From NCBI RefSeq assembly GCF_000340215.1, contig NW_006921537.1:4769461-4833460 (forward strand): DNA of 64,000 nt, read 5' to 3'. The DNA comes from Pseudocercospora fijiensis CIRAD86. Taxonomy: Eukaryota > Ascomycota > Dothideomycetes > Mycosphaerellales > Mycosphaerellaceae. The notes under the pieces are model-generated. The model did not search any database. It was not told the origin of the DNA and was given only the letters and a program-made list of their open reading frames with translations. Of this stretch, positions 52,152-62,977 are shown piece after piece (position 1 is the first letter of the stretch; each line of letters begins with the position of its first letter). Made by a program: the position numbers and the translations under genes.

Positions 52152-53883
52152 ATGGCCTCGATACAAGAGCTGGACACGCAGGTCAATCTGCTCCGCAAGC
52201 AGGTCGCGGCCACGGCGAGCCAGCTGGCCTCGCTGAAGCAGCAACTCCAGCAGACCGAGAAGCGCGTCGAGACTGCACGTCTGCTGCAGGCTTCATACCA
52301 AGGCGGCTTTCCTGCTGAGTGGATCGGCGAGACGCTGTCTGCACTCACTGATGACCTTCATGGCACCCTTTCGCACCAAATGTACACCGGCTCGGAGAAC
52401 TCAGCGGGCAGTCCGGAGGCCATCGCAACGTCCATTCTTCAAGAGATAGGAATTGGTGAGCGAGAGTTCGTCGCTCCCGAGCCAGCGAGCACGGGACGCT
52501 GGCCACTGCTCGCTGAGGAATACAAACGATACGGCAGGCAAATGATGATGCCTGAAATCGGCCTGCATGGCCAACTGCGATTGAAGAAGGCGAGAGTCCT
52601 CGTTGTGGGTGTCGGTGGCTTGGGCTGTCCGGCTGCAGCGTACCTTGCAGGCGCTGGAGTCGGCACGCTCGGCCTCATGGACGGCGATGTTGTCGAAGTG
52701 TCAAACTTGCATCGCCAAGTCGCGCACAGCACAGCCAAAGTGGGCAAGAGCAAGGTGGACAGCGCATGCGAATATCTCAGCGAGTACGTAGCTCCTCCAA
52801 ACACAGCCCTACACGATCGCCTTTCTGATCTATCATGCTAGCTTGAACCCTCTGGTGAAATACCAGCGCCACCGCTTTGATCTTTCGTCTGAGAAGACCA
52901 TCCACATCTTCTCGCAGTATGACCTGGTCCTTGACTGCACAGATCACCCTACTTCTCGCTACCTCATCTCAGATGGATGTGTGCTCACTGGAAGACCGCT
53001 GGTGTCCGCTTCGGCGCTCAAGTCCGAAGGGCAGTTGATTGTCCTCAACAATCCTCCACGACCGCCAGGCGATATGTCCGGAGGGCCATGCTATCGTTGT
53101 GTCTTTCCCAAGCCGCCCCCAGCAGATGCCGTCCTGTCATGCGGCGAAGGTGGTATCCTTGGCCCTGTTGTTGGCGTGATGGGCGTCTTACAGGCCCTCG
53201 AAGCAATAAAGCTCCTCACAGCCAAACCAAAAATCCTACCCAAATCCTCCTGCGAAAGGGAACTGGAAGAAATCATGGGCATGACACCTGGACCAGAAGG
53301 GTCACAAGAAGAGCCCGTCAGACCGACACTTCTTATTTTCTCCGCCTACTCCAACCCGCAATTCCGTTCGGTGCGAATGCGCACTCGTCGAGCTGACTGC
53401 GCAGCGTGTTCTTCTCAAGCGAGCGTCACCCAGAACAGCCTAAATTCCGGATCTCTGGACTACGCCACTTTCTGCGGTCTTACCAACCCACTCAACATCC
53501 TCCCGCCTACATCACGCATCTCAGCTTCAGAATTTGCCCGCCTTCCCCGCGACGGTAGCAACATCCTCATCGACACTCGCGACGCGACACAGTATCAGAT
53601 GTGTGCTCTCAGAGGTAGTGTCAACGTGCCTTGGACCGGTAGTTCAGAATCTTGGCTCGAGAAAGCTTGCCAGTCCGCTGCTCTGACGGGACGTGGACGT
53701 GATTACTACGTCGTGTGTAGAAACGGAAACGATAGTCAGCTGGCGGTACAGGCGATACAGGCTCTGCTGGACAACCAGATGAATGGCGAGGGAGGTGGTA
53801 ACGCAGACATTGTGGTGAAGGATATCAAAGGTGGCTTTAGAGCATGGAGGCAAGAAGTGGATAGCGATTGGCCGGACTATTGA
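52152..53883 (+). CDS. UBA4: Uba4/MOCS3-type E1-like sulfurtransferase (ThiF + rhodanese)
   Basis: Cytosolic E1-like enzyme that adenylates and thiocarboxylates Urm1 for tRNA thiolation, and in molybdopterin users also the small MoaD-like protein. Two exons: 52152-52783 and 52842-53883; a 58-bp intron (donor GTACGT, acceptor GCTAG) restores [17 protein letters not shown]. The product is 557 residues. An N-terminal coiled coil ([20 protein letters not shown]) precedes the ThiF domain: [16 protein letters not shown], the nucleotide loop [48 protein letters not shown], and [17 protein letters not shown]. Zinc Cys pairs are CYRC and CAAC. The C-terminal rhodanese domain has [12 protein letters not shown] with its active Cys. 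The ATG lies 109 bp after the transposon's right end. Confidence 0.95.
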
Positions 53884-54547
53884 TGGAGCCCCAATATAAT
53901 GCCATTCGAGAACTACAACGTCTCCTTGCTGCTCATCGTAAAATGGTCTTTTGGCCGACTCAAAAGCCAATGCTCACTTCCAGGTGACTGCCTACTTTAT
54001 TTTTGAAATGATGTCGCCAACGCTCGCTCGACACCGAGACGGCCGATAAAGAAGTTGACCAAGTTACTTGGACGAAGAAACTGCTTGGAAGTTTCGGGCT
54101 CAAATTACTGGCGGGAGTGAGGAGATGGATGAGCAAGGAAGAAAAGAATTTGAGTTTGGGGGGGGGGGGGGGCCTTACAGCCCGAGAGTAGAGTAATGGG
54201 TTGGAAGGGTGGGTAATTTGGAGGAAGGATGAATCATATGTATCAAACTCTCTCTGTGCATATTTCTCGTCCGTCTATCACTGTCGCCATATGTACATCT
54301 CTCATCAAGAGGGGGATCCTGATATCTTATCTCTACACTCTGTCCATCCGACAATATGCAACAGCAGTGAAACGCCAACGCTAATCAATCATTCCAGCAT
54401 ACTCTTCTCACTCTCGAACCAGAGCTCGGCAAGCTCGAGCCCCTCGATAGTTCCGGCATCGAGCGTTGACCCGGACATTTCCCGCTCTGCGGCTGACTTT
54501 TCATTATCGTCATCAGTAGGCGTGAGTGACGAGGAGGCATCAGCCTT
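53884..54547. other. Convergent 3' spacer with a poly-G run
   Basis: About 660 bp between the stop codons of UBA4 and the NIPA-type gene. A run of 15 G lies at 54158-54172. No gene seen. Confidence 0.5.
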
Positions 54548-56732
54548 CTAGACAAATGCTCTCCCACCTCGGCCACTTCCAGAAGCGCTTCCATCCCTCG
54601 GACTATGTATAGGCTCATTATAAAGGTCATCATCATAATCGTCGTCATCACTTCGTCTTCGTCCAGGAGCTCCAAGATCACCAGTACTCGTGCCAATGTG
54701 TTCAGGACTTGACGAGGCGCCTGAAGTGACTTGCCATTCGTCGCTGTCTCGCTCTGGCGACTCACGCTCTTCTGCGTAAGTGGGTAAGACTTTGTGGCTG
54801 TCACCATGCACAAGTCCAAGCCGCTCCTCTTCTGTCGTGTTGTTGCCGGTTGGGTACTCTTTGCTTGAGCGTCGGCTCGCGAAAGATAAGGCGCCTCTAC
54901 TAATGGGCCTTGAACCGTCCGCAGAGCCAGCATCGCTCCTATTTCGCGAGAAGACATTCGTCACATTCTGGAACGAGAACTGCCTTCTTGCACTGCCAGC
55001 CCCATGCGGAGGAGGTCTAGGAGGGGCAAGGCTACTGCTCTGGCTGTCCGCTCGATCGCGCTCTCCTCCAGCCCAGTGTATATGCTGGCTTCCCGAAGCT
55101 GATGCAACAGGACTCTTATATGCGGTATCCGAATACTCGTCATCGTGCCTTCGAAGGCCTGCAGGAAGGCCATACACATGCGCTTCGGTATCAGACGGGT
55201 CTGCCTGGACACTATCTAAGGGCACCGGACTATGCCCTCGTTGTCGTCGTTGTGTGAAGTTTCGTCCAATTCTACCGAAGAAGCCGGGATGCACTTCGCT
55301 GTCAGGTTCTGACACCTGATCTGAGTCCGGCATATGCGACATGCCTAGTGGAGGATGGATGGTCTTTGTCCGCCGTACTGAGCCGCCTTGCGTCGATACG
55401 GTCTTCCGTCTTCGAAGTCCGTCCCATTCTACTTCCTCGTTCTCGCCGATTGGCTCCATGCGCTCTTCGTGTATGCGCTTCGCTTCCTCTGCTTCACGTC
55501 TCGTGCGTACGGTGCTCAGTGCACGAACAATACCGGCACCACCACGAATCGTGTCTGCACGAGGCTCATATTCCTTCTCTTCAACTTCGGCGACGGTTCT
55601 GATTTGATCGAGATCACCACTGAGCACTTTCGTATCGGGGACATCTTTCGATGATTTCGCCAGCTGTAACAGAATGACTCCAGAGCAGATGGTCAGGAAG
55701 CCCATGACTACATCGATGATCTGGGTCGATGTGCCATGAAAGCCACGGAACAGAACGGCCGAAGTTACGATGGTGGCGGACGTGAAGTAGACGTAGTAGG
55801 TGGGTGTTACCAGGGCGGCGTTGAAGATGTTGAGTGCTTTCTGGTAGGTGTTAGTATACCGAGTGTGTATGAATGGGGGGGGGGGGGGGGGGGAAGAAAC
55901 CCACATTCAGGTAGATGATCTCAGTCAGAAGGGTTCCAATGACGAAGACGAAGAGCACGTAAAGGAACCACTTATTGAACTGGGACTGGCCGCTGATCTG
56001 GGCAATGATTGCAGAACCCAGGCCTTGCGTTGCCACCACACTAAGACCTCCGATCAGGCTGCATATGGTCAGATACACCAGCATGCTCTTCTTCGCGTAT
56101 CGTGGGGCGAGCCAGAGAGCAACAAAGGTGCAGCCAACAATGATGACGCCAGCGTAGCTCAAGAAGCCGGGAGCAATGACATAGTGTTGCATTTCCTGAA
56201 TGTTGCTGACAGCGGATTGTTCGGGAGCATTGAGCGTGATGACGACTGAGCCGACGATGCAGAGAAAGCAAGCCACCCAACCCACGAAGCTCAGTCGTTC
56301 CTTGAGGAAGATAGACGACAAGATAGCTGTGATTACGACTGATAGGGCTCCGAGTGGTGTCACCAGAATGGCGTCCACAAATGCGTAGGCAACAAAATTG
56401 CAGATCTCGCCAATGATCATGAGTGTCATGCCCAACCACCACCAAGCGTTCTTGAGGTATCCGTAGCCTTCTCCCGCCTCCTCATTGTACTTCACATTGG
56501 CTTTGAGCAGTCCCACCTTTTTGATAACGAAGGAACAGCCGATGAAGAGACCCGAGCACACTGCCAGTATGATGCCAACAATCTTGTAGTATCCAGGTCT
56601 TTCGGGTTTCGAGGATGCCGCGGATGTCGATGAGGGGGTCGCACTGCTGGTGGCTGTGGCCGTCGCTGCTTCACCGGTTGCTCGAGCTACGAGGTTGGCG
56701 GCGTGGAAGATGACATGGCCCGCAGCGTCCAT
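54548..56732 (-). CDS. NIPA-type magnesium transporter (DUF803) with long cytosolic tail
   Basis: Multi-pass transporter of the NIPA/DUF803 group; family members move Mg2+ in plasma or internal membranes. Exon 1 is 56732-55905 and exon 2 is 55840-54548; the 64-bp intron joins EIIYLN to KALNIFNAALVTPTYYVYF and contains 19 consecutive C on the coding strand just after the donor GTGGGT. The start is the ATG at 56732 (MDAAGHVIFHAANLV). Family segments include ILAVCSGLFIGCSFVIKKVG, LGMTLMIIGEICNFVAYAFV, ILVTPLGALSVVITAILSSI and FLKERLSFVGWVACFLCIVG. The C-terminal roughly 350 residues after the last helix are hydrophilic and Ser/Arg/Asp-rich, a fungal extension with probable regulatory sites. Total 706 residues. 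Transport of Mg2+ is inferred from the family. Confidence 0.88.
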
Positions 56733-57178
56733 GGCGAGGCACGCTGGTCGAGCGCAGGCGCTGTAGGGAAGATGGGGGAGGTGGGGGAAATGGATGCGGT
56801 TATGGCGTGCAGATGTAGAGCGACAACATAGGATGCAGTCTTCCCCCAATGTATTTAGCAATGCTTCGCTTCCCAGTTCTTCCGATGGCCTCGTCGCACT
56901 TTCTCGTGCTGCGCACCGTTGAAAGTCGAGCGTGGAAGCGCCGAGTCGTGCTTCTTCTACTGGGGGCCGCAGCGAAGAACTCCAGCGGTCGAAGAGAGGT
57001 AAGCGACTGACGGCGATGCTCTGAATCGAATGTTTATCATGTTTGGTTGCGCGAAGAGTGAGATCGTATCATATGCAAGCGAGCCTGGCCGGCATCAGGG
57101 CCGGATCAACACCGAACGGTGATGCTGTTTCACATTTCCCTTGCTGGCGCGTAACGTGTGCAGGCTGGCAGCATGTAG
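56733..57178. other. Intergenic region between NIPA-type gene and the deleted transposon copy
   Basis: About 450 bp; must hold the NIPA-type gene promoter. No other gene. The TpA-rich repeat starts abruptly at 57179. Confidence 0.4.
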
Positions 57179-58720
57179 GGAGGCCTATATATACCAGAGG
57201 CTCAATGCGGGGCTTCTTACACTTCTTACCGCGATTACTACCGAATTTTTTATATTTAACCTTCTACGACTCGTACTATACTCGCTATTAACTCGTAGAA
57301 TGCCTCTATATATCGATTTATCGCTATAGAAGGCTTAGGTACGTTACGAAAACTTTTTTACTAATCCTATCGATCCTATTAACCCTATTAATCGCGAGCG
57401 ATCCCGAGCGATCCTAAGCTATCCTAGAACGATAAATAGGTAACTTATAAAAGTTAGACTTTTGCCTAATACTATACTAAAAATAGAACATTTTTGTACT
57501 ATATTACTAAGCCGTAAACCTTCTAGATAAAGAGATATAAAGAAAAGAAAATCGCTTTTCTAGATATTTTACTTCTAATTTATCTTTTTTTCTAGTAGGT
57601 TTATAGCTTAGTAATATAGTAGAAAGGTACTCTATTTTTAGTATATTATTATAAAAATACTTTACTATTTTTAGAAATTTAAAAAATAGAACTTAAAGCT
57701 CTACCTACTAATAAGAGTATTATAAATTTCTAAGTCTTAATACCTAGTAGTTATCTTATAATCTAGAAAAGAATCTTAAGTATTTCGAGTATACTTTCTT
57801 TTAAAGTTCTACTTATTAAGCGTCGGCTTTTAAAAGAAACCTTAACGAAATATCGGCTATATTTAACGAAACCTTAACGAAAAAAATTTATTTCTAAAAA
57901 AAACCTACTAAACCGCTAAATTTAACCTATATTAGTGCGTAATACTCCGAAATACCTCGTAGTAGTATATAGAGTAGTAGTTACGGTAGTACTAGTAGTC
58001 GGGCTCTAACTTATCCTGCGTTCTTTACGTTCCTAGGCCTCGAATTTTAGGACGGCTTATCCCGAAATTTACGATCGCGACAATCCTATCCGATAGGATC
58101 TTTAATATACGATTCTAAGGATTCTAAGTAATCCTATCGATAGGATCGTCGCGATTAGAAAAAAAGTTTTCGTAACGTAGTATCTTAAGTCTATAGCGAT
58201 ACTATACGAGAAGTAATCGTATAGTACCTTATATAGGAGACTAGTTATAAGATATCTCTTAATATATCTAAACGAAGGCTTAAAGAGTAGAATATTAGTT
58301 ATAGCTACTATACTTACTATTACCGAGTTAACGATATCGAGATACTAGAAATCCGGATCGTATATACCTTTTGTATTCTATAGTTAACTAATAAAAAGGC
58401 GGTTTAAGTACTATAGGCGGATAGGTTTAGGATTAGCTAGCGGAGATATTAATAGATACGTTAAGAGCTTAGATTAAAGCCTCCTCCTTCTACTAGTAAG
58501 TACGCTACTAAAGCTAAAGCTAAAGCTACGCTAAAGATAAGGTCGCGCGGAATACTAGTTATAGCGGCTACTACTATTAATACTAGTATCGGTATTAATA
58601 TTAATATTAATAGAAAAAAAATATTATAAAGTAAGACGCGAAGTTATAGCGAGTCTAAGTAAGGTTCATCGCGATAATAGGTATACTAAGGTTAGTTAGG
58701 AAGGTATAGGAATAATAGGA
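57179..58720. mobile_element. Internally deleted, right-truncated copy of the outer TIR element
   Basis: The left terminus (GGAGGCCTATATATACCAGA) matches the element starting at 40021. About 300 bp of left-end sequence follow, interrupted at 57340 by a MITE; the copy then jumps from the equivalent of about 40,487 to that of about 51,770 (AAGTACGCTACTAAAGCT in both), deleting the whole coding interior. The copy ends around 58720 (GGTATAGGAATAATAG is shared), about 50 bp short of the right inverted repeat seen at 52015-52042. It has the same orientation as the large copy and ends about 105 bp before the COG4 start. Confidence 0.85.
57342..58177. mobile_element. 836-bp MITE with 25-bp inverted repeats and TA target duplication
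   Basis: Ends begin CGTTACGAAAACTTTTTT and are inverted copies over 25 bp with one mismatch (57342-57366 and 58153-58177). Each end is flanked by TA (57340-57341 and 58178-58179), the duplication of Tc1/mariner/pogo-type elements. The 40-kb copy of the host element lacks it at the same place, confirming insertion. The interior is AT-rich with short subterminal repeats (ATCCTATCGAT type) and no coding capacity. Confidence 0.88.
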
Positions 58721-58827
58721 AGCTCGTCCCTGCAGCGCACGGAAAAACTGCATGCGCCGAGAGCCGAGAGCATAGGATCGTTCTGACAGACGGAGGGCGA
58801 AGTGCAGTGTGCACCAACGAGTACGAC

Positions 58828-61248
58828 ATGTCGACTCCCGTCAATCATCCTCACCCTCACCCTCACCCTCACCCACACCCGCACCCGCACCCGCGCAGCC
58901 ACATCTCTGCCCAAGACGTCCGCAATGCCTCTTCCGTCGACGACATCCGCGCCACTCTGCACGAGTTGTCGCAACGCGAAGCCGCCGTGACCGCCCGTCT
59001 CGACACGTTGCTTGCGTCCCAGCAACACCTCTCGCGCCAGCTCAATCGACTGCACCTCGCACGCGCCCAGCTCGCACCTCACGTCGTGGCAACGCGTAAC
59101 ATCAGCAATGCCATGCTATCCGATGCTGCCTCCACTGCGCATCGAATATCTGGCGCCGTGAAGAAGCTTGACCAGGAACAGGCCGCTGTGAAGGCCACGC
59201 TCCACGTCGTCGAGCAGGTTGCTGACCTGAAAGCATGTGTGCTTGGCGTCGATGGATCAATGGGCGCCTCGCAGCATTGGGAGACCGCGGCCAACTACCT
59301 TCACCGCGCTTCCCAAATTCCAGACGCCATCATCGATGGAGCATTTGCCGAAGAAATCGTCCCCACGGCAGAAGTGCCCGATCCTCCCAGGAAGACTCTG
59401 CATACCGCTGCGGAAAGTCTATGTGGCTTGTTCCTGCGAGAATTTGACAAGGCCGCGAGCGAGGGCGATGGAGCACGCGTGACTCGTTTCTTCAAACTCT
59501 TTCCTTTGATCGGAAGAAGTCACGTCGGTTTGGACGCATATGGCCGCTATGTGTGCAGTGGCATTGCATCCCGCGCCCGCAGCAACATGAGCTCTACCCG
59601 GCGACGAGATGGCATCTTCTACGCCACAGCCCTGACCAAGCTGTTTGAACACATCGCTCAGATCGTCGACGGACACGAACCGCTCGTGGAACGCCACTAT
59701 GGTCAGGGCAGCATGACCAAAGTCATCGAGCGCATCCAGGTCGAAGCTGACTCCCAAGGAGCACTCATCCTGGACACATGGGCCGAAGAAAGGCAACTGA
59801 CCAGAAGGCTGACTGATGTAAAGAGTTACCCCTTCAATTTCCTCGTGTCCAGTGCTTTGGCCTCACAGAAATCTGCCTTGCGACTCCGAAGCAGCTCGCC
59901 TGCACCCGCTTCAGGCCGACCGAGCGAGGATGAGAGTGTAGACACGAAAGACGTCGATGCCTTGCTCAATGAGTCTGCCATCATGCTGGGACGCTGGTCT
60001 CTGTACACTCGATTTCTGGCCACCAAGACGGCAAAATCTTCCGACGATACTCCTGATTCCAAGCTCCACGTTCCCGCTTTCATCGTACACAGTACATTGC
60101 AACGAAAAGTCACCGATCTCCTCATCGACCCATTCAACCAGATGGCCACATTCTTCTTCCGCCATTCTGTGGAAAAGGCTTTCCAGATAGACGAGCCACC
60201 GCAGGACTTGACCCTCAATCCCAACAAACAGCTTGGCGCAGCACCTCCCTTCATTACCTCCGCTGTGGACGACGTAATGTATATCGTCAACCAAGTTCTG
60301 CAGCGCTCTCTTGCCACTTCACAAAAAGCAGTGGCTTCGAGCGTCATACCTTCCGTCGGCAGGGTTCTTGGCTCCGACTTCTTCACAATGGAGCAACGCA
60401 AGATGAGAGACGAAAGCTATCCTAAACCCGCAGTCAAGGGAGCTTTACCGCCTGAGCAGCTCATCATTTCTTTCCTCGTGCTGATCAACAATCTTGACGT
60501 GGCCACCGATTATGTGAAGCGCATTGTGAGCAGTTGTCTTGGCAAAGCTGCAAGTCAGCCACAGGCACAGCAAAACGGCCACGCACCCGCTTTGACTGAT
60601 AAATTTCCCTTTGGCAACGAAGCGATGGCAGTCGAGAAGAATCTACGCAGCATGGAGACAGGATTCGAAGCAAAGACTGCAGAGCTGATCAACGAAGCAG
60701 TCGAGGTAATGCTCAAGATGGTCATGCGGCCACGGCTCCGTCAAGTCCTAATGGAGACCTTCCGTGAAGTTGACTATGCAGTTGACACTGATGAAGCTGG
60801 CCAAGCTCCTGAAAGCGGAACCTCCGATGACCTTGTCCCACAGCGCTTCGAGCGCGGCTGGCAGGCTTTCACGCTTCCCATTAAGCGTATTGCCACCCCA
60901 CACGTCTTCGACAAGCTGATCACAGGCACAACCAAGCAGCTCGCACGACTCCTGGAGAATCGTATTTGGAGCTACCAAGGTAGAGTGAACGAACTCGGGG
61001 CCGTTCGCCTCGAGAGAGACATTGCAAACATCGTCGCCGCTGCTGTTAAAGGTGGCAAATACGAGCTCAGAGACGCCTTTGCCAGGGGCACCCAAATGAC
61101 CTTGATCATCAACATGGAAGACGATGAGTGGGAAGAAATTGCGAGGCTAAGTGGCGAACAATTAGAACGCGAAAGTGGTGTTCAGTGGCAGCTCGATGGC
61201 GAAGAAAGGAAGAGAGCTCGCAATGTTGTCAAGAATATGGCAAGATGA
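58828..61248 (+). CDS. COG4: Conserved oligomeric Golgi complex subunit 4
   Basis: Subunit of the COG tethering complex, which acts in retrograde vesicle traffic at the Golgi. The ATG at 58828 (MSTPVNH) is used; the frame extends a few codons further upstream without an ATG. A His-Pro repeat (residues 7-22) is encoded by a CACCCT/CACCCG microsatellite at about 58,851-58,892. A helical N-terminal region follows (RATLHELSQREAAVTARLDT, then SQQHLSRQLNRLHLARAQLA), then the COG4 domain with LTKLFEHIAQIVDGHEPLVE, RHYGQGSMTKVIERIQVEAD and FRHSVEKAFQIDEPP. 806 residues, compared with about 785 in animals and 861 in yeast. It ends in a C-terminal helical domain with GGKYELRDAFARGTQMTLII. The gene starts about 105 bp after a truncated transposon. 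Confidence 0.9.
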   Translation: MSTPVNHPHPHPHPHPHPHPHPRSHISAQDVRNASSVDDIRATLHELSQREAAVTARLDTLLASQQHLSRQLNRLHLARAQLAPHVVATRNISNAMLSDAASTAHRISGAVKKLDQEQAAVKATLHVVEQVADLKACVLGVDGSMGASQHWETAANYLHRASQIPDAIIDGAFAEEIVPTAEVPDPPRKTLHTAAESLCGLFLREFDKAASEGDGARVTRFFKLFPLIGRSHVGLDAYGRYVCSGIASRARSNMSSTRRRDGIFYATALTKLFEHIAQIVDGHEPLVERHYGQGSMTKVIERIQVEADSQGALILDTWAEERQLTRRLTDVKSYPFNFLVSSALASQKSALRLRSSSPAPASGRPSEDESVDTKDVDALLNESAIMLGRWSLYTRFLATKTAKSSDDTPDSKLHVPAFIVHSTLQRKVTDLLIDPFNQMATFFFRHSVEKAFQIDEPPQDLTLNPNKQLGAAPPFITSAVDDVMYIVNQVLQRSLATSQKAVASSVIPSVGRVLGSDFFTMEQRKMRDESYPKPAVKGALPPEQLIISFLVLINNLDVATDYVKRIVSSCLGKAASQPQAQQNGHAPALTDKFPFGNEAMAVEKNLRSMETGFEAKTAELINEAVEVMLKMVMRPRLRQVLMETFREVDYAVDTDEAGQAPESGTSDDLVPQRFERGWQAFTLPIKRIATPHVFDKLITGTTKQLARLLENRIWSYQGRVNELGAVRLERDIANIVAAAVKGGKYELRDAFARGTQMTLIINMEDDEWEEIARLSGEQLERESGVQWQLDGEERKRARNVVKNMAR

Positions 61249-61559
61249 GGAGTGTTGCATCACAATCGTCGCACTGCCACAATGATGGCACGTTAGAGCT
61301 CGAGATCATGCGAATTCGCACTGCGACTGTCGTAGTTCCGATGCTGTGACTTCGCTTCTTTGCAACCGAGGAAAACCGGTGTCCTGGTTGCGAGACAGGC
61401 GCTGTTATCGGACAAAGCCGTGCGAACACGACGGAATGCAACAGGGCATTTGCAGCAGCTAATTTATATGTAGTACCTCTACATGCGCCGCATAGTGATC
61501 GCTGGCAAGTCGATCGCCCCAGAAACTTTTCCTGGCACCAGTGTTCTTGACAATCGAAC
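61249..61559. other. Intergenic region between COG4 and the monooxygenase
   Basis: About 310 bp; the COG4 terminator and monooxygenase promoter are expected here. Nothing else visible. Confidence 0.4.
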
Positions 61560-62977
61560 ATGTCTACAACGACCGATGCCACAACCATCATCATCGGCGC
61601 AGGCGTGACAGGCTTGGCATTGGCACAAGGACTCAAGAAATCGGGCATCCCTTTCGAAGTCTACGAACGTGCGCCATGCCCAGCGAGCAAGCGAAACTGG
61701 TGCTTCGGCATCCACTGGGGGTTTGATGCGCCGAAGGAACTCGTTCCGGAACATTTCCTTGACACTCTAGACGCTACACGAATTGATCCGCATATCGACA
61801 GCCAAGATGAAACACTCTATAGAGTTCCATTGTACGATGCTGCCTGCGGGAAACTCGTCAAAGAACTTCCAGGCAGCAAGTTCCATCGCCTCCGAAGTGA
61901 CAAGTTCAGGGCTTGGCTTCTGCAAGACATCAAGACCAGTGTGCATTGGGGCAAATCTCCGAGTCGACTAGAGTATAGTGAGAACGGATGTTCTGTCAGA
62001 GGTACCTTTGAAGATGGTAGCACCGCAAGTGGCTGTTTGGTCATCGGCTGCGACGGTGCTCGTTCAAAGGTACGCGAACTGCTCTTGGGCCATGAGATGG
62101 CTGCACTTCACCCCATTGGTGACTTTGCCACCGCTATGATCTACAGCAAGCACACAAGAGAACACGAACTTCAGCTGCGCGCTAGGCCATTCCATCCTCT
62201 CTACCAGGTCGGGCTTCACAAAAAAGGCTTCGTCTCATTGCTTTGCGTTCACAATGCTGAAGACAAGAACCATCCTGAAGATTGGACGTTCTTCAATTAC
62301 ACGTCTTACCGCCTTCCGCCAGGCGTTGATCAGGGCCAGTGGAGAAAAAGAGAACTGATTCGATATCAGAAGAACATAATCAACGAAAATGATTTCGTGG
62401 GTCCTTTCAGGAGCATTTATTCCTGGCTGAGCGACGATGAGGAGAATGTGTGGTACACCAGACTCATGGTTTGGGATCCGCGAAGTCCTGACCATGCATG
62501 GCACAATCGAGAAGGAAGGGTTACACTGGCTGGCGATGCAGCGCATCCGATGAGCTTTCAGCGAGGTCAAGGTCTCAACAATGCTAGCATTTGCAAGATG
62601 CTCTAGAGCTGCGAAATGCCATGGCATCAGTCTGGCAGAAGGGTGGAGTTCAAGCGAGAGCTCGCAAGGAAGCCATCGACGCGTACGAGAAGCAGATGAT
62701 CGAGCGCGGCGGTAACGAACTACAGCTCAGCAGAGAGAATACATTCATGGTCCATGGAGAGAACTTTCAGAACAGTCACCTCGCAACAAAGGGTCTAAAC
62801 GCTAGAGGCCAGGCTTAGTCACACAGTGAAACCCGAGAATTCGGTATCGTAGAAGCTACCTATGTGCTCCACACCGCGGCCGGAGAGGTTGAGACACCTT
62901 TCAAGATACACATTGATGGGCTGCAAGTTCCTCCGCCCATACCACGTCTGAATATTGAGACAATGGCAGCTTACTAA
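61560..62977 (+). pseudogene. FAD-dependent aromatic-ring-type monooxygenase, broken by a frameshift and a stop
   Basis: The frame starts at the ATG at 61560 with IIIGAGVTGLALAQGLKKSG (FAD-binding GxGxxG) and continues through VIGCDGARSKVRELLLG (the DG motif) to LAGDAAHPMSFQRGQGLNNA (the GD motif), which ends properly only with a following helix. Instead a TAG follows at 62604-62606. The expected helix, LQDALELRNAMASVWQ, is found in another frame from about 62591, so a frameshift lies at about 62578-62590. That second frame ends in a TAG at 62816-62818, yet the same frame continues as protein-like sequence (EATYVLHTAAGEVETPFKIH) to a TAA at 62975-62977. The original enzyme would have been about 475 residues. 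No plausible intron repairs the first break. Substrate unknown; sequencing error cannot be excluded. Confidence 0.7.

Noticed and set aside
56733..56861. Longer N-terminus for the NIPA-type transporter
   Set aside because: The upstream frame starts from TTG; the ATG at 56732 gives a sensible start.
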